A stretch of 64,000 nucleotides of DNA, from NCBI RefSeq assembly GCF_900142185.1, contig NZ_FQZZ01000003.1:124001-188000 (forward strand), written 5' to 3'. Source of the DNA: Lutimaribacter pacificus. Its GTDB lineage: Bacteria > Pseudomonadota > Alphaproteobacteria > Rhodobacterales > Rhodobacteraceae. Positions 16,750-24,739 of the stretch are shown piece after piece (position 1 is the first letter of the stretch; the number at the start of each line of letters is the position of its first letter). The position numbers and the translations under genes were made by a program. A model generated the notes under the pieces. It saw only the letters and a program-made list of their open reading frames with translations. It did no database searches and was not told the DNA's origin.

Positions 16750-18504
16750 ATGACACGTCAGATGACCGGCGCGAAAATGGTGGTTCAGGCCCTCAAGGAT
16801 CAGGGCGTGGACGTCGTATTCGGATATCCCGGCGGCGCTGTGCTACCGATCTATGACGAGATTTTCCAGCAGAACGGCATCCGGCACATCCTTGTGCGCC
16901 ACGAACAGGGCGCGGTGCACGCCGCCGAGGGCTATGCCCGTTCCACCGGCAAGCCGGGCGTGTGCCTTGTGACATCGGGCCCCGGGGCGACCAACGCGGT
17001 GACCGGGCTGACCGACGCGCTGATGGATTCGATCCCGATCGTGGTTCTGACGGGTCAGGTGCCGACCTTCATGATCGGGTCTGACGCCTTCCAGGAGGCC
17101 GATACCGTGGGTATCACCCGCTCCTGCACCAAGCATAACTGGCTGGTGAAGGATACCGAGAACCTCCCGCATATCCTGCACGAGGCGTTCCACGTCGCCA
17201 CCAACGGCCGCCCCGGCCCCGTCCTGGTGGATATCCCCAAGGACGTGCAGTTCGCCAGCGCCGATTACGTCGGGCCGAAACAGGTGGATAACGGCCATTA
17301 CGCCCCGCGCGTCAAGGGCGACATGGAGGCGATCACCGAACTGGCCGAGGCGCTGGAAACCGCCAAGCGGCCGATCTTCTATACCGGCGGCGGCGTCATC
17401 AACTCGGGCACCGCGGCCAGCCAGCTTTTACGCGAACTGGTCGAGGCCACGGGCTTTCCCGTCACCTCGACCCTGATGGGGCTGGGCGCCTACCCTGCCT
17501 CGGGCGACAAATGGCTGGGGATGCTGGGGATGCACGGCCTTTACGAGGCCAACATGGCGATGCACGATTGCGACCTGATGATCAATATCGGCGCGCGGTT
17601 CGACGACCGGATCACCGGCCGGATCGACGCGTTCAGCCCGAAATCGAAAAAGGCGCATATCGACATCGACCCCTCGTCGATCAACAAGGTGATCCGCGTG
17701 GATATCCCCATCGTCGGCGATGTGGCGCACGTGCTGGAGGACCTGCTGAAGGTCTGGAAGGCACGCGGCCGCAAGACCGAAAAGGAGGCGCTGGCGAAAT
17801 GGTGGGCGCAGATCGAGGAATGGAAGAAAGTCGATTGCCTGTCCTTCAAGCAGGACGGCCCCACGATCAAGCCGCAATACGCGCTGCAACGGCTTGAGGC
17901 GCTGACCAAGGGGCATGACCGCTATGTCTGCACCGAGGTCGGCCAGCACCAGATGTGGGCCGCGCAATACCTGGGCTTCGACGATCCGAACCGCTGGATG
18001 ACCAGCGGGGGGCTGGGCACGATGGGCTATGGCTTCCCCTCCTCGATCGGCGTGCAGATGGCGCACCCCGATGCGCTGGTCATCAACGTGGCGGGCGAGG
18101 CATCGTGGCTGATGAACATGCAGGAAATGGGCACCGCGGTGCAGTTCCGCCTGCCGGTCAAGCAGTTCATCATGAACAACGAACGGCTTGGCATGGTGCG
18201 CCAGTGGCAGGAACTGCTGCATGGCGAACGCTATTCCCACAGCTGGTCCGAGGCGCTGCCCGATTTCGTCAAGCTGGCCGAGGCGTTCGGCGCCAAGGGC
18301 ATCCAGTGCGGCGACCCGGCCGACCTGGACGACGCGATCATGGAAATGATCGCCTATGACGGGCCGGTGATCTTCGATTGCCTGGTGGAAAAGCACGAAA
18401 ACTGCTTCCCCATGATCCCGTCGGGCGAGCCGCATAACAAGATGCTGCTGGGCGAGGCCAGCACCAAGGACGCCATCGGCAGCTCGGGCGCCGTTCTTGT
18501 GTGA
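16750..18504 (+). CDS. ilvB: acetolactate synthase large (catalytic) subunit
   Basis: A 584-residue thiamine-diphosphate enzyme that condenses pyruvate to 2-acetolactate, or with 2-ketobutyrate, as the first common step to valine, leucine and isoleucine. The catalytic glutamate is in [19 protein letters not shown] near residue 55, the central FAD/cofactor region has FYTGGGVI, and the ThDP-binding loop reads AGEASWLMN where most AHAS proteins have GDGSFLMN; the terminal [11 protein letters not shown] is intact. The gene is preceded by a leader and attenuator and followed by its regulatory subunit. Confidence 0.95.
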   Translation: MTRQMTGAKMVVQALKDQGVDVVFGYPGGAVLPIYDEIFQQNGIRHILVRHEQGAVHAAEGYARSTGKPGVCLVTSGPGATNAVTGLTDALMDSIPIVVLTGQVPTFMIGSDAFQEADTVGITRSCTKHNWLVKDTENLPHILHEAFHVATNGRPGPVLVDIPKDVQFASADYVGPKQVDNGHYAPRVKGDMEAITELAEALETAKRPIFYTGGGVINSGTAASQLLRELVEATGFPVTSTLMGLGAYPASGDKWLGMLGMHGLYEANMAMHDCDLMINIGARFDDRITGRIDAFSPKSKKAHIDIDPSSINKVIRVDIPIVGDVAHVLEDLLKVWKARGRKTEKEALAKWWAQIEEWKKVDCLSFKQDGPTIKPQYALQRLEALTKGHDRYVCTEVGQHQMWAAQYLGFDDPNRWMTSGGLGTMGYGFPSSIGVQMAHPDALVINVAGEASWLMNMQEMGTAVQFRLPVKQFIMNNERLGMVRQWQELLHGERYSHSWSEALPDFVKLAEAFGAKGIQCGDPADLDDAIMEMIAYDGPVIFDCLVEKHENCFPMIPSGEPHNKMLLGEASTKDAIGSSGAVLV

Positions 18505-18587
18505 CCGAACGCGGGGTGCACCCGAAACCGGTGCGCCCCCGGAAACGACCCGCCCCGGCAGCGACGGGGCAAAGCGAGGGAAGCAAA

Positions 18588-19148
18588 ATGTCTGCGCTAA
18601 AGATCAAGAAGGGCTCGACCAAGCATTCCGCCTATAACCTGCGTCCCAGTTTCTCGGACGTGCAGGAACGGCACACGCTGGCGGTGCTGGTGGACAACGA
18701 GGCCGGCGTTCTGGCCCGCGTGATCGGGCTGTTCTCGGCCCGGGGCTACAACATCGAAAGCCTGACCGTGGCCGAGGTCGACCACGAGGGCGGGCTGAGC
18801 CGGATCACCGTGGTCACGACCGGCACGCCGCAGGTGATCGAGCAGATCAAGGCGCAGCTTGGCCGCATCGTGCCGGTGCATGACGTGCACGACCTGACGG
18901 TCGAGGGTCCCAGCGTCGAACGCGAACTGGCACTGCTGAAAGTGGCCGGCGGCGGCGACAAGCGGGTCGAGGCGCTGCGCCTGGCCGATATCTTCCGCGC
19001 CAACGTGGTGGATTCGACGCTGGAAAGCTTTGTCTTCGAGATCACCGGCACGCCGGAAAAGATCGACGCCTTCGCCGACCTGATGCGCCCGCTGGGCCTG
19101 GTCGAGGTCGCGCGCACGGGCGTCGCCGCGCTGTCGCGCGGGGCGTGA
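18588..19148 (+). CDS. ilvN: acetolactate synthase small (regulatory) subunit
   Basis: A 186-residue regulatory subunit that binds valine and stabilises the large subunit. The N-terminal ACT domain shows HTLAVLVDNEAGVLARVIGLF and RGYNIESLTV, and a second ACT-like domain covers about residues 105-180. The start at 18588 (MSALKIKKG) is preferred over a frame opening at 18501 because GCGAGGGAAGC gives a good ribosome site and the upstream extension is low-complexity and basic. The gap to ilvB is 83 bases. Confidence 0.93.
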   Translation: MSALKIKKGSTKHSAYNLRPSFSDVQERHTLAVLVDNEAGVLARVIGLFSARGYNIESLTVAEVDHEGGLSRITVVTTGTPQVIEQIKAQLGRIVPVHDVHDLTVEGPSVERELALLKVAGGGDKRVEALRLADIFRANVVDSTLESFVFEITGTPEKIDAFADLMRPLGLVEVARTGVAALSRGA

Positions 19149-19179
19149 CCGCCTTTCGGCACCCATGAGGGAAAGCACC

Positions 19180-19208
19180 GGGCGCGGCGGCAGCGGACCG
19201 CCGCGCCC
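19180..19208. terminator. strong GC hairpin between convergent genes
   Basis: GGGCGCGGCGG (19180-19190) and CCGCCGCGCCC (19198-19208) form a perfect 11-bp stem with a 7-nt loop. It sits between ilvN and the convergent gene ending at 19214. There is no T-run on either side, so termination would rely on stem strength or Rho. Confidence 0.5.
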
Positions 19209-19213
19209 GATCG

Positions 19214-19498
19214 TTACGCGGCGGGCGTGATCCGCCGGACAACCGCCCGCCCCGGCCGGCCCGCGGCCCTGAGCCGCTCGGGCAGGCCACGAAACCCGTC
19301 CTGCGCCACAAGCACGAGATCGCGGGCCAGCCGCATCTTGCGCGCGTTTTCAGCACGAAACCGCACCATGTCGCCGGCTTCCAGCACCTGCCGGTTGTTC
19401 ACATCGTGAAAAAACGCAAGGTCGCCGTGATCCTCGCACCAGATCACCGCCTTTTCCCCATTTTCGGAACACCACAACACAACACCAAACATCTTCAT
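19214..19498 (-). CDS. hypothetical protein, cold-shock-like sheet pattern
   Basis: A 94-residue soluble protein starting MKMFGVVLWCSENGEKAVIW. The N-terminal 60 residues have alternating short strands and an aromatic/basic pattern reminiscent of the cold-shock/OB fold (GVVLW, GDLAFFHDV, GDMVRF), while the C-terminus is arginine-rich. This is suggestive of nucleic-acid binding but the canonical RNP motifs are not clear. Start at 19498 is preferred (ATG); an upstream TTG at 19516 gives a six-residue extension. Confidence 0.6.
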   Translation of the reverse strand: MKMFGVVLWCSENGEKAVIWCEDHGDLAFFHDVNNRQVLEAGDMVRFRAENARKMRLARDLVLVAQDGFRGLPERLRAAGRPGRAVVRRITPAA

Positions 19499-19700
19499 TG
19501 CCAGTTCTGTCCCCAATCAATCCCCAACGGACGCATTCTACGAAACAGGTTTGGGCAGAACATGCAAAAAATAGCATCCGGGCGTTCGGATTTGTGTCAG
19601 GCGCCCCGAAATCTGACGCCAATGCGCGTCTGTGACGTTACGTAGCCGCGTCATACTTCTACTTTTACTTGTGGCGCCACACCCTGAGCTGTGCCAAAAG

Positions 19701-19730
19701 TTGACCTTAAGTAAGGAACCACCCGAATAC
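19701..19730 (+). promoter_or_regulatory. candidate promoter of the HTH regulator
   Basis: TTGACC at 19701-19706 and GAATAC at 19725-19730, 18 bases apart, precede the ATG at 19738. Transcription would begin at or next to the start codon. The palindrome-like CCTTAAGTAAGG lies in the spacer and could be an operator. No Shine-Dalgarno sequence is present. Confidence 0.4.
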
Positions 19731-19737
19731 ATGTGAA

Positions 19738-20544
19738 ATGGTAACGCAGTCAGATCCTGTTTCCCCGTCCGAGTTGCGAACGGTTTTCGGCCGAAATCTC
19801 AAGATCCTGGCGTGCAGTTTCCCATCGGTCACGGCGCTGTGCCGGGCGCTGGGAATCAACCGCACGCAGTTCAACCGCTACCTGTCCGGCGAAAGCTTCC
19901 CCCGCCCCGAAATCCTCGACCGGATCTGCCGGTTCTTCGACATGGACGCCCGCATCCTGCTGACCCCGGTCGAGGAGCTGCAGCGCGACCCCGTCGGTAT
20001 GCTGTCCCATCCCTTTATCGCCGACTGGCTGGGCCCGCAGGCAACCGACGTGCCCGAAAAGCTGTTTCCAAGCGGGTTCTACCGGTTCTCGCGGCGCGGC
20101 TTCATGGATGACCGCCGCTTCCTGCAGGGGCTGGTCGTGGTCAAGCGGGTCGACGGCCACACCTTCCTGCGCGGGCTGGAGCCGCGCGAGGCGATGAAAC
20201 AGCAGGGCCTGCGCGCCCGCCACAGGCAACGCGATTTCCGCGGCGTCGTGCTGCGGCAGGAGGACGGCGTTTCCATCCTGATCTCGCGCGAGGGCGGCAA
20301 GACCGGCACCTACAACTTCCTTGCCCCGGTATCGTCCTACGAAAACAATTTCTGGGAAGGCTATGTCACCCGCACCCTGCGCCAGCAACCGCTGGGGCTG
20401 CGGCTGACGCGGATGGTCTATGAATACCTGGGGCGCGATATCGGCACGGTCCTGGCAGCGGCGCGGCGCATGGGCTATTGCGAGCGTGACGAACTGATGG
20501 CCCATCACCTGCGGCTGTTGCAGGTCGACCGGCCGCTGAGCTGA
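19738..20544 (+). CDS. helix-turn-helix transcriptional regulator
   Basis: A 268-residue XRE-like regulator. The DNA-binding helix-turn-helix is at about residues 30-60 (SVTALCRALGINRTQFNRYLSG), with a long C-terminal domain (residues 100-268) not matching a named sensor that I can identify. The start codon has no ribosome site and a promoter would place the transcript start at or beside it, suggesting a leaderless message. It is upstream of the Rieske oxygenase gene by 105 bases on the same strand and may regulate that gene, but the distance leaves this open. Confidence 0.8.
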   Translation: MVTQSDPVSPSELRTVFGRNLKILACSFPSVTALCRALGINRTQFNRYLSGESFPRPEILDRICRFFDMDARILLTPVEELQRDPVGMLSHPFIADWLGPQATDVPEKLFPSGFYRFSRRGFMDDRRFLQGLVVVKRVDGHTFLRGLEPREAMKQQGLRARHRQRDFRGVVLRQEDGVSILISREGGKTGTYNFLAPVSSYENNFWEGYVTRTLRQQPLGLRLTRMVYEYLGRDIGTVLAAARRMGYCERDELMAHHLRLLQVDRPLS

Positions 20545-20649
20545 CCGCCGCCCGGCCCGCCCGTTCACGACACCGCCGGTCGCTGACAGGCTATAGCGCC
20601 CGGCCAGACAACGGTACCCTGCACGAAACCCAAGGCAGGAGGACCGACC

Positions 20650-21801
20650 ATGACGACACCGCTTCACAATGTCCGCCGTCCCGTGGCCGAGGCGAACGGC
20701 CTGCCCAACGCCCATTACATCGACCCGGCCGTGTTCGACGAGGAAAAGCAGGCGCTGCTGTTCTCGCAATGGGCCGGGCTTGCCGTCGCCTCGGACGTGC
20801 CCGAACCGGGCGATGCTGTCCCGCTCACCTTCCTGGGGATGCCGCTTTTGCTGATCCGCGACAAGGCCGGCCAGGTCCGGGTGTTTCAGAACACCTGTCG
20901 CCATCGCGGCATGATCCTGGTGGACGAGCCGCGCAGGATCGCGGGCGCGATCCGCTGCCCCTATCATTCCTGGTGCTACGGCACCGATGGCCGGCTGGTC
21001 AGCACGCCCCATGTGGGCGGCCCCGGCCGCAACACCCACGAGGCCGTGAAACGCCCCGAGCTGGGGCTGGTGGAAATCCGCAGCCATGTCTGGTTCGACG
21101 TGGTCTGGATCAACGTCACCGGCGACGCCCCGCCCTTCGACGCGGCGATGGCCGACGTGCTGGACCGGTGGCGGGAATTCGAACAGCCGATGTATCACGG
21201 CGGCGCCGACAGCCGGTTCCAGCTGAGCGTGAACAGCAACTGGAAACTGGCGGTCGAAAACTACTGCGAAAGCTACCACCTGCCCTGGGTGCATCCGGGG
21301 CTGAACAGCTATTCCCGGCTGGAGGATCACTACAACATCGAAAAGCCGGGCGAATATTCCGGCCAGGGCACGCTGGTCTATCGCCAGCTTGGCAACGAGA
21401 ACGGCGAAACCTTCCCCGATTTCAAGGGCCTGTCCGACAAATGGGACACCGCAGCCGAATACCTGGCGATCTATCCCAACGTGCTGCTGGGCGTGCACCG
21501 CGATCATGCCTTCGCGATCATCCTTGTGCCCGAAGGCCCGGAACGCACGGTCGAGAACATCCATCTCTATTACACGCAACCCGACACCGACGAGGGGCTG
21601 CGCGCGCGCAATACCCAGCTTTGGAAAACCGTGTTCGAAGAGGATATCTTCGTCGTCGAGGGGATGCAGCGCGGCCGCCACGCGCCGCTGTTCGACGGCG
21701 GGCGCTTCAGCCCGGCGATGGACGGGGCCACGCATTGCTTTCACGACTGGGTGGCCGGCAAGATCGAAACCCACCGCGCGCGGGCGCGGGCCGCGGAATG
21801 A
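20650..21801 (+). CDS. Rieske [2Fe-2S] ring-hydroxylating oxygenase, alpha subunit
   Basis: A 383-residue oxygenase. The Rieske cluster ligands are Cys83, His85, Cys103 and His106 (CRH and CPYH, 17 residues between His85 and Cys103). The mononuclear iron site appears in ENYCESYHLPWVHPG with His210 and His215. The family removes methyl groups from quaternary amines (glycine-betaine, choline, carnitine, stachydrine) or hydroxylates aromatics. Placement with two dimethylglycine/sarcosine-dehydrogenase-like genes favours a betaine-type demethylation. No reductase subunit is encoded nearby. Confidence 0.88.
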   Translation: MTTPLHNVRRPVAEANGLPNAHYIDPAVFDEEKQALLFSQWAGLAVASDVPEPGDAVPLTFLGMPLLLIRDKAGQVRVFQNTCRHRGMILVDEPRRIAGAIRCPYHSWCYGTDGRLVSTPHVGGPGRNTHEAVKRPELGLVEIRSHVWFDVVWINVTGDAPPFDAAMADVLDRWREFEQPMYHGGADSRFQLSVNSNWKLAVENYCESYHLPWVHPGLNSYSRLEDHYNIEKPGEYSGQGTLVYRQLGNENGETFPDFKGLSDKWDTAAEYLAIYPNVLLGVHRDHAFAIILVPEGPERTVENIHLYYTQPDTDEGLRARNTQLWKTVFEEDIFVVEGMQRGRHAPLFDGGRFSPAMDGATHCFHDWVAGKIETHRARARAAE

Positions 21802-22010
21802 GCGACCTGGATCAACGCCTGCTGGCCGCCCACGCGCGCGACGACCGGCAGGCGCTGATCCTCCTCTATGCCGAGGCCGGCGACATCGCACCGGATATCG
21901 ACGCGGCCTGTTTCTACCTGACCCATGCCTATGTCTTCGCGCTGGAGGCCGGCGCGCCCGAGGCCGCCGGCCTGCACGCGCGGCTCAGGGCCGCCGGGCG
22001 CGAGGAATGA
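21798..22010 (+). CDS. small partner protein of the Rieske oxygenase
   Basis: A 70-residue, alanine-rich helical protein beginning MSDLDQRLLAAHARDDRQAL. Its ATG overlaps the stop of the oxygenase (ATGA), so the two are translationally coupled. The sequence pattern (helix, YLTHAYVFALEAGAPEA, helix) is TPR- or helical-repeat-like. No family name can be given. Coupling suggests that it stabilises the oxygenase or aids its assembly (inference). Confidence 0.65.
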   Translation: MSDLDQRLLAAHARDDRQALILLYAEAGDIAPDIDAACFYLTHAYVFALEAGAPEAAGLHARLRAAGREE

Positions 22011-22043
22011 CAGCGCCGATCGCGGGCGGGCTGCGCCCGTTTT

Positions 22044-22102
22044 GAGTATTTTTGGAACGATGAAAAGGCGGGCGCCGGGGTTTCATCGTTCCGCAAATAC
22101 TC
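22044..22102. repeat. inverted pair of a short dispersed repeat, probable terminator
   Basis: A 22-base arm at 22044-22065 (GAGTATTTTTGGAACG...) is the near-complement of 22081-22102 (...CGTTCCGCAAATACTC), with two mismatches and a 15-base GC-rich loop. The two flanking genes converge here, so the hairpin probably ends transcription from both sides. The right arm with its following CCGCCGGAGGCG recurs at 27178 and 57469. Confidence 0.7.
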
Positions 22103-22123
22103 CCGCCGGAGGCGGCCGCCGGG

Positions 22124-24547
22124 TCAGGCGCGAAGCCTTTCCCCTGTCGGATCGAAGGGCGGTTCACGCAGGATGGTCGCGCCGTGGGGGCGGCCGAGGA
22201 TCATCACCTCGACCCGGTCGCCGGGGGCTGCATCTTTCACGAACCCCAGCGCCAGCGACTTGTCCACGCTGTAGCCGTAAGCGCCCGAGGTGACGCGCCC
22301 GATGCCCTGCCCGTCCCGGAATATCGGCTCGCCCCCGGTGGCGTCGGCATTGCTGGCGGCCACCGCACCGGCGTCGATGTCCAGCAGCACCAGCCTTTCG
22401 CGCGCGGGATTGTCCAGCACGCGGGCAACGGCGTCCTTGTTCAGGAAATCCTTGTCCATCCTGACCAGCCGCTCCAGCCCCACCTCTTGCGGCCAGTATT
22501 CGGGGCTGTATTCGCGGCTCCATGAGCCATAGCCCTTTTCGATGCGCAGGCTTGTCAGCGCGCGGCTGCCCACGGGGCCCGCGCCCAGGTCACGCCCGGC
22601 CTCCAGCAGCGCGGTGTAGAGCGCGACCTGATCCTTTTCGGCGCAGTGCAGTTCCCACCCCAGGTCGCCGGTGAAGCTGACGCGCAGCGCGATCACGTCG
22701 ATGCCCGCCACCGCGATGCGCTGTGAGCGCATGAAGGGGAAATCCGCCGTCGCCAGCGAGGTATTGGTCAGCCGTTGCAGCAGCGCACGCGATTCCGGCC
22801 CGGCCACGTTGAAGCCGCACATGGCGTCGGTCACGCTGTCGAAGCGGGTGCCTTCGGGCAGCGGCACCTGGCCGAAGAACCGGCTGTGATAGCGTTCGGC
22901 CATGCCAGATGAGATCACGAGGAATTCGTCCCCGGCCAGCCGCGTCACCGTCGCGTCGCCCGCGATCCCGCCGCGCTTGCCGATCAGCGGCGTCAGGCAG
23001 GACCGGCCCACCGCGCGCGGCATGCGGTTGGCGAAAACCGCGTTCAGCCAGTCCCCGGCCCCCGGCCCCGTCACGCGGTAGCGGGCAAAGTTCGAGATGT
23101 CGATGATGCCCGCATGGTCGCGCAGCATCCGCACCTCGCGGCCCACGCCCTCCCACCAGTTCTGGCGGGTGAAGCCGTTGGTATCGACGTGATCGGGGTC
23201 GTCCGCGAACCACAGCGGATGCTCCCAGCCATAGTTCAACCCCATCACCGCGCCCATCGCGCGCTGCATCCCATGGGCCGGGCGGGTGCGCAGGGGGCGG
23301 CCGGCGGCGCGCTCCTCGTTCGGGTAGTGGATCGCGAAGCGGTGGGCGTAGACATCGCGCACCTTTGCCCTGACGAAATCGCGGTCATTGGCCCAGGGCC
23401 CGAAGCGCGCGATGTCCCAGGGGAACATGTCGTATTGCATTTCGCCCTGCGTGATCCATTGCGCCGCCATCAGCCCCATGCCCGCCGACTGGCTGAAGCC
23501 GGGGACGATGCCGCCGCACATGAAATAGTTGCGCAATTCCGGCACCGGCCCGAGGATCACATTGCTGTCGGGCGACCAGATCATCGGCCCGTTGATCACG
23601 CGTTTCACACCCGCCTCGGCCGCGGCGGGCACGCGATCCATCGCGCGCATCACGTTTTCCATGATCCGCTCCAGATCGTCGGGAAACAGGTCATGCGCGA
23701 AATCCAGCGGCGTGCCTTCCTCGGCCCAGAAGCGCATGTCGCGCTCATAGGCGCCGATCAGCAGGCCCTTGCCCTCTTGCCGCAGGTAATATTCGCCATC
23801 GCGGTCGGCCACCGAGGGCAGGCGGCGGTCCATCGCGGCGATCTCGGGCAGGGTTTCGGTGACGAAATACTGGTGCTCGGTCGGTTGCAGCGGCACCTCG
23901 ATCCCCGCCAGCCGCGCCACCTCGCGCCCCCAGAGACCGGCGGCGTTGATCACCCATTGCGTGCGGATATTGCCCTTGGGCGTCTCGACGACCCAGCTTC
24001 CATCGGGTTGCGCGACAGTGCCGGTGACAGGGGTAAAGCGATAAATCTCCGCCCCGCGCTGGCGGGCGCCCGCAGCATAGGCGTTGGTCACGCCGGAAGG
24101 ATCGACATTGCCGCCATCGGGTTCGAACATGATGCAGCGGATGCCGTCGAAATTCACCAGCGGGTGCAGGCGCTCGGCCTCATCGCGGGTGATTTCGTGG
24201 AAATTCATGCCGTAAAGCCGCGCCTTGGCCGCCTGCAGACGCAGCTGGTATTCGCGGTTCTCGGTCTGCGCCAGATACAGGCTGCCGGGCTGGAACACGC
24301 CGCAGCCCTGCCCGGTTTCGACCTCAAGCTCCTTGTAAAGGGTCATCGTGTAGTGCTGCAGGCGGCTGATATTGGCGCTGTCATGCAGCCCGTGGATATT
24401 GGCCGCCGCGTGCCAGGTCGAGCCGCTGGTCAGCTCGTCGCGCTCCAGCAAGACGACATCGCTCCACCCCAGCCTGGTCAGGTGATACAGGATCGAGCAT
24501 CCGATGACGCCGCCGCCGATCACGACAGCCTGTGCATGGGTCTTCAT
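22124..24547 (-). CDS. FAD-dependent dehydrogenase with GcvT domain (dimethylglycine/sarcosine dehydrogenase family), copy 1
   Basis: An 807-residue two-part enzyme. The N-terminal 400 residues are a DAO-type FAD oxidoreductase with the dinucleotide motif VIGGGVIGCS and TSGSTWHAAAN, in which His46 aligns with the histidine that binds FAD covalently in mammalian dimethylglycine dehydrogenase. The C-terminal half is a GcvT (aminomethyltransferase) domain, which passes the removed methyl to tetrahydrofolate. Likely substrates are dimethylglycine, sarcosine or a related N-methyl compound. It is divergent from a paralogue at 24740; the pair differ after the motif (AAAN versus AAGG). Confidence 0.85.
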   Translation of the reverse strand: MKTHAQAVVIGGGVIGCSILYHLTRLGWSDVVLLERDELTSGSTWHAAANIHGLHDSANISRLQHYTMTLYKELEVETGQGCGVFQPGSLYLAQTENREYQLRLQAAKARLYGMNFHEITRDEAERLHPLVNFDGIRCIMFEPDGGNVDPSGVTNAYAAGARQRGAEIYRFTPVTGTVAQPDGSWVVETPKGNIRTQWVINAAGLWGREVARLAGIEVPLQPTEHQYFVTETLPEIAAMDRRLPSVADRDGEYYLRQEGKGLLIGAYERDMRFWAEEGTPLDFAHDLFPDDLERIMENVMRAMDRVPAAAEAGVKRVINGPMIWSPDSNVILGPVPELRNYFMCGGIVPGFSQSAGMGLMAAQWITQGEMQYDMFPWDIARFGPWANDRDFVRAKVRDVYAHRFAIHYPNEERAAGRPLRTRPAHGMQRAMGAVMGLNYGWEHPLWFADDPDHVDTNGFTRQNWWEGVGREVRMLRDHAGIIDISNFARYRVTGPGAGDWLNAVFANRMPRAVGRSCLTPLIGKRGGIAGDATVTRLAGDEFLVISSGMAERYHSRFFGQVPLPEGTRFDSVTDAMCGFNVAGPESRALLQRLTNTSLATADFPFMRSQRIAVAGIDVIALRVSFTGDLGWELHCAEKDQVALYTALLEAGRDLGAGPVGSRALTSLRIEKGYGSWSREYSPEYWPQEVGLERLVRMDKDFLNKDAVARVLDNPARERLVLLDIDAGAVAASNADATGGEPIFRDGQGIGRVTSGAYGYSVDKSLALGFVKDAAPGDRVEVMILGRPHGATILREPPFDPTGERLRA

Positions 24548-24739
24548 CTGGGCATCCCCCGGTCCGTGTTCCGGCCCAGAGTGCCGGATTCCCCGCCAAA
24601 GAATTGCCCGAACCCGACATGATCCGTCGCGGTGATACAAGTGCGCCTTGCCCCTGCGCGACGCATCGTGTCGCCTTTGGGCTTGCGGCACGGGACGAGA
24701 CAGGAAAGCCTGCGAAAAACAGAAACCGGGAGAAAGCCC

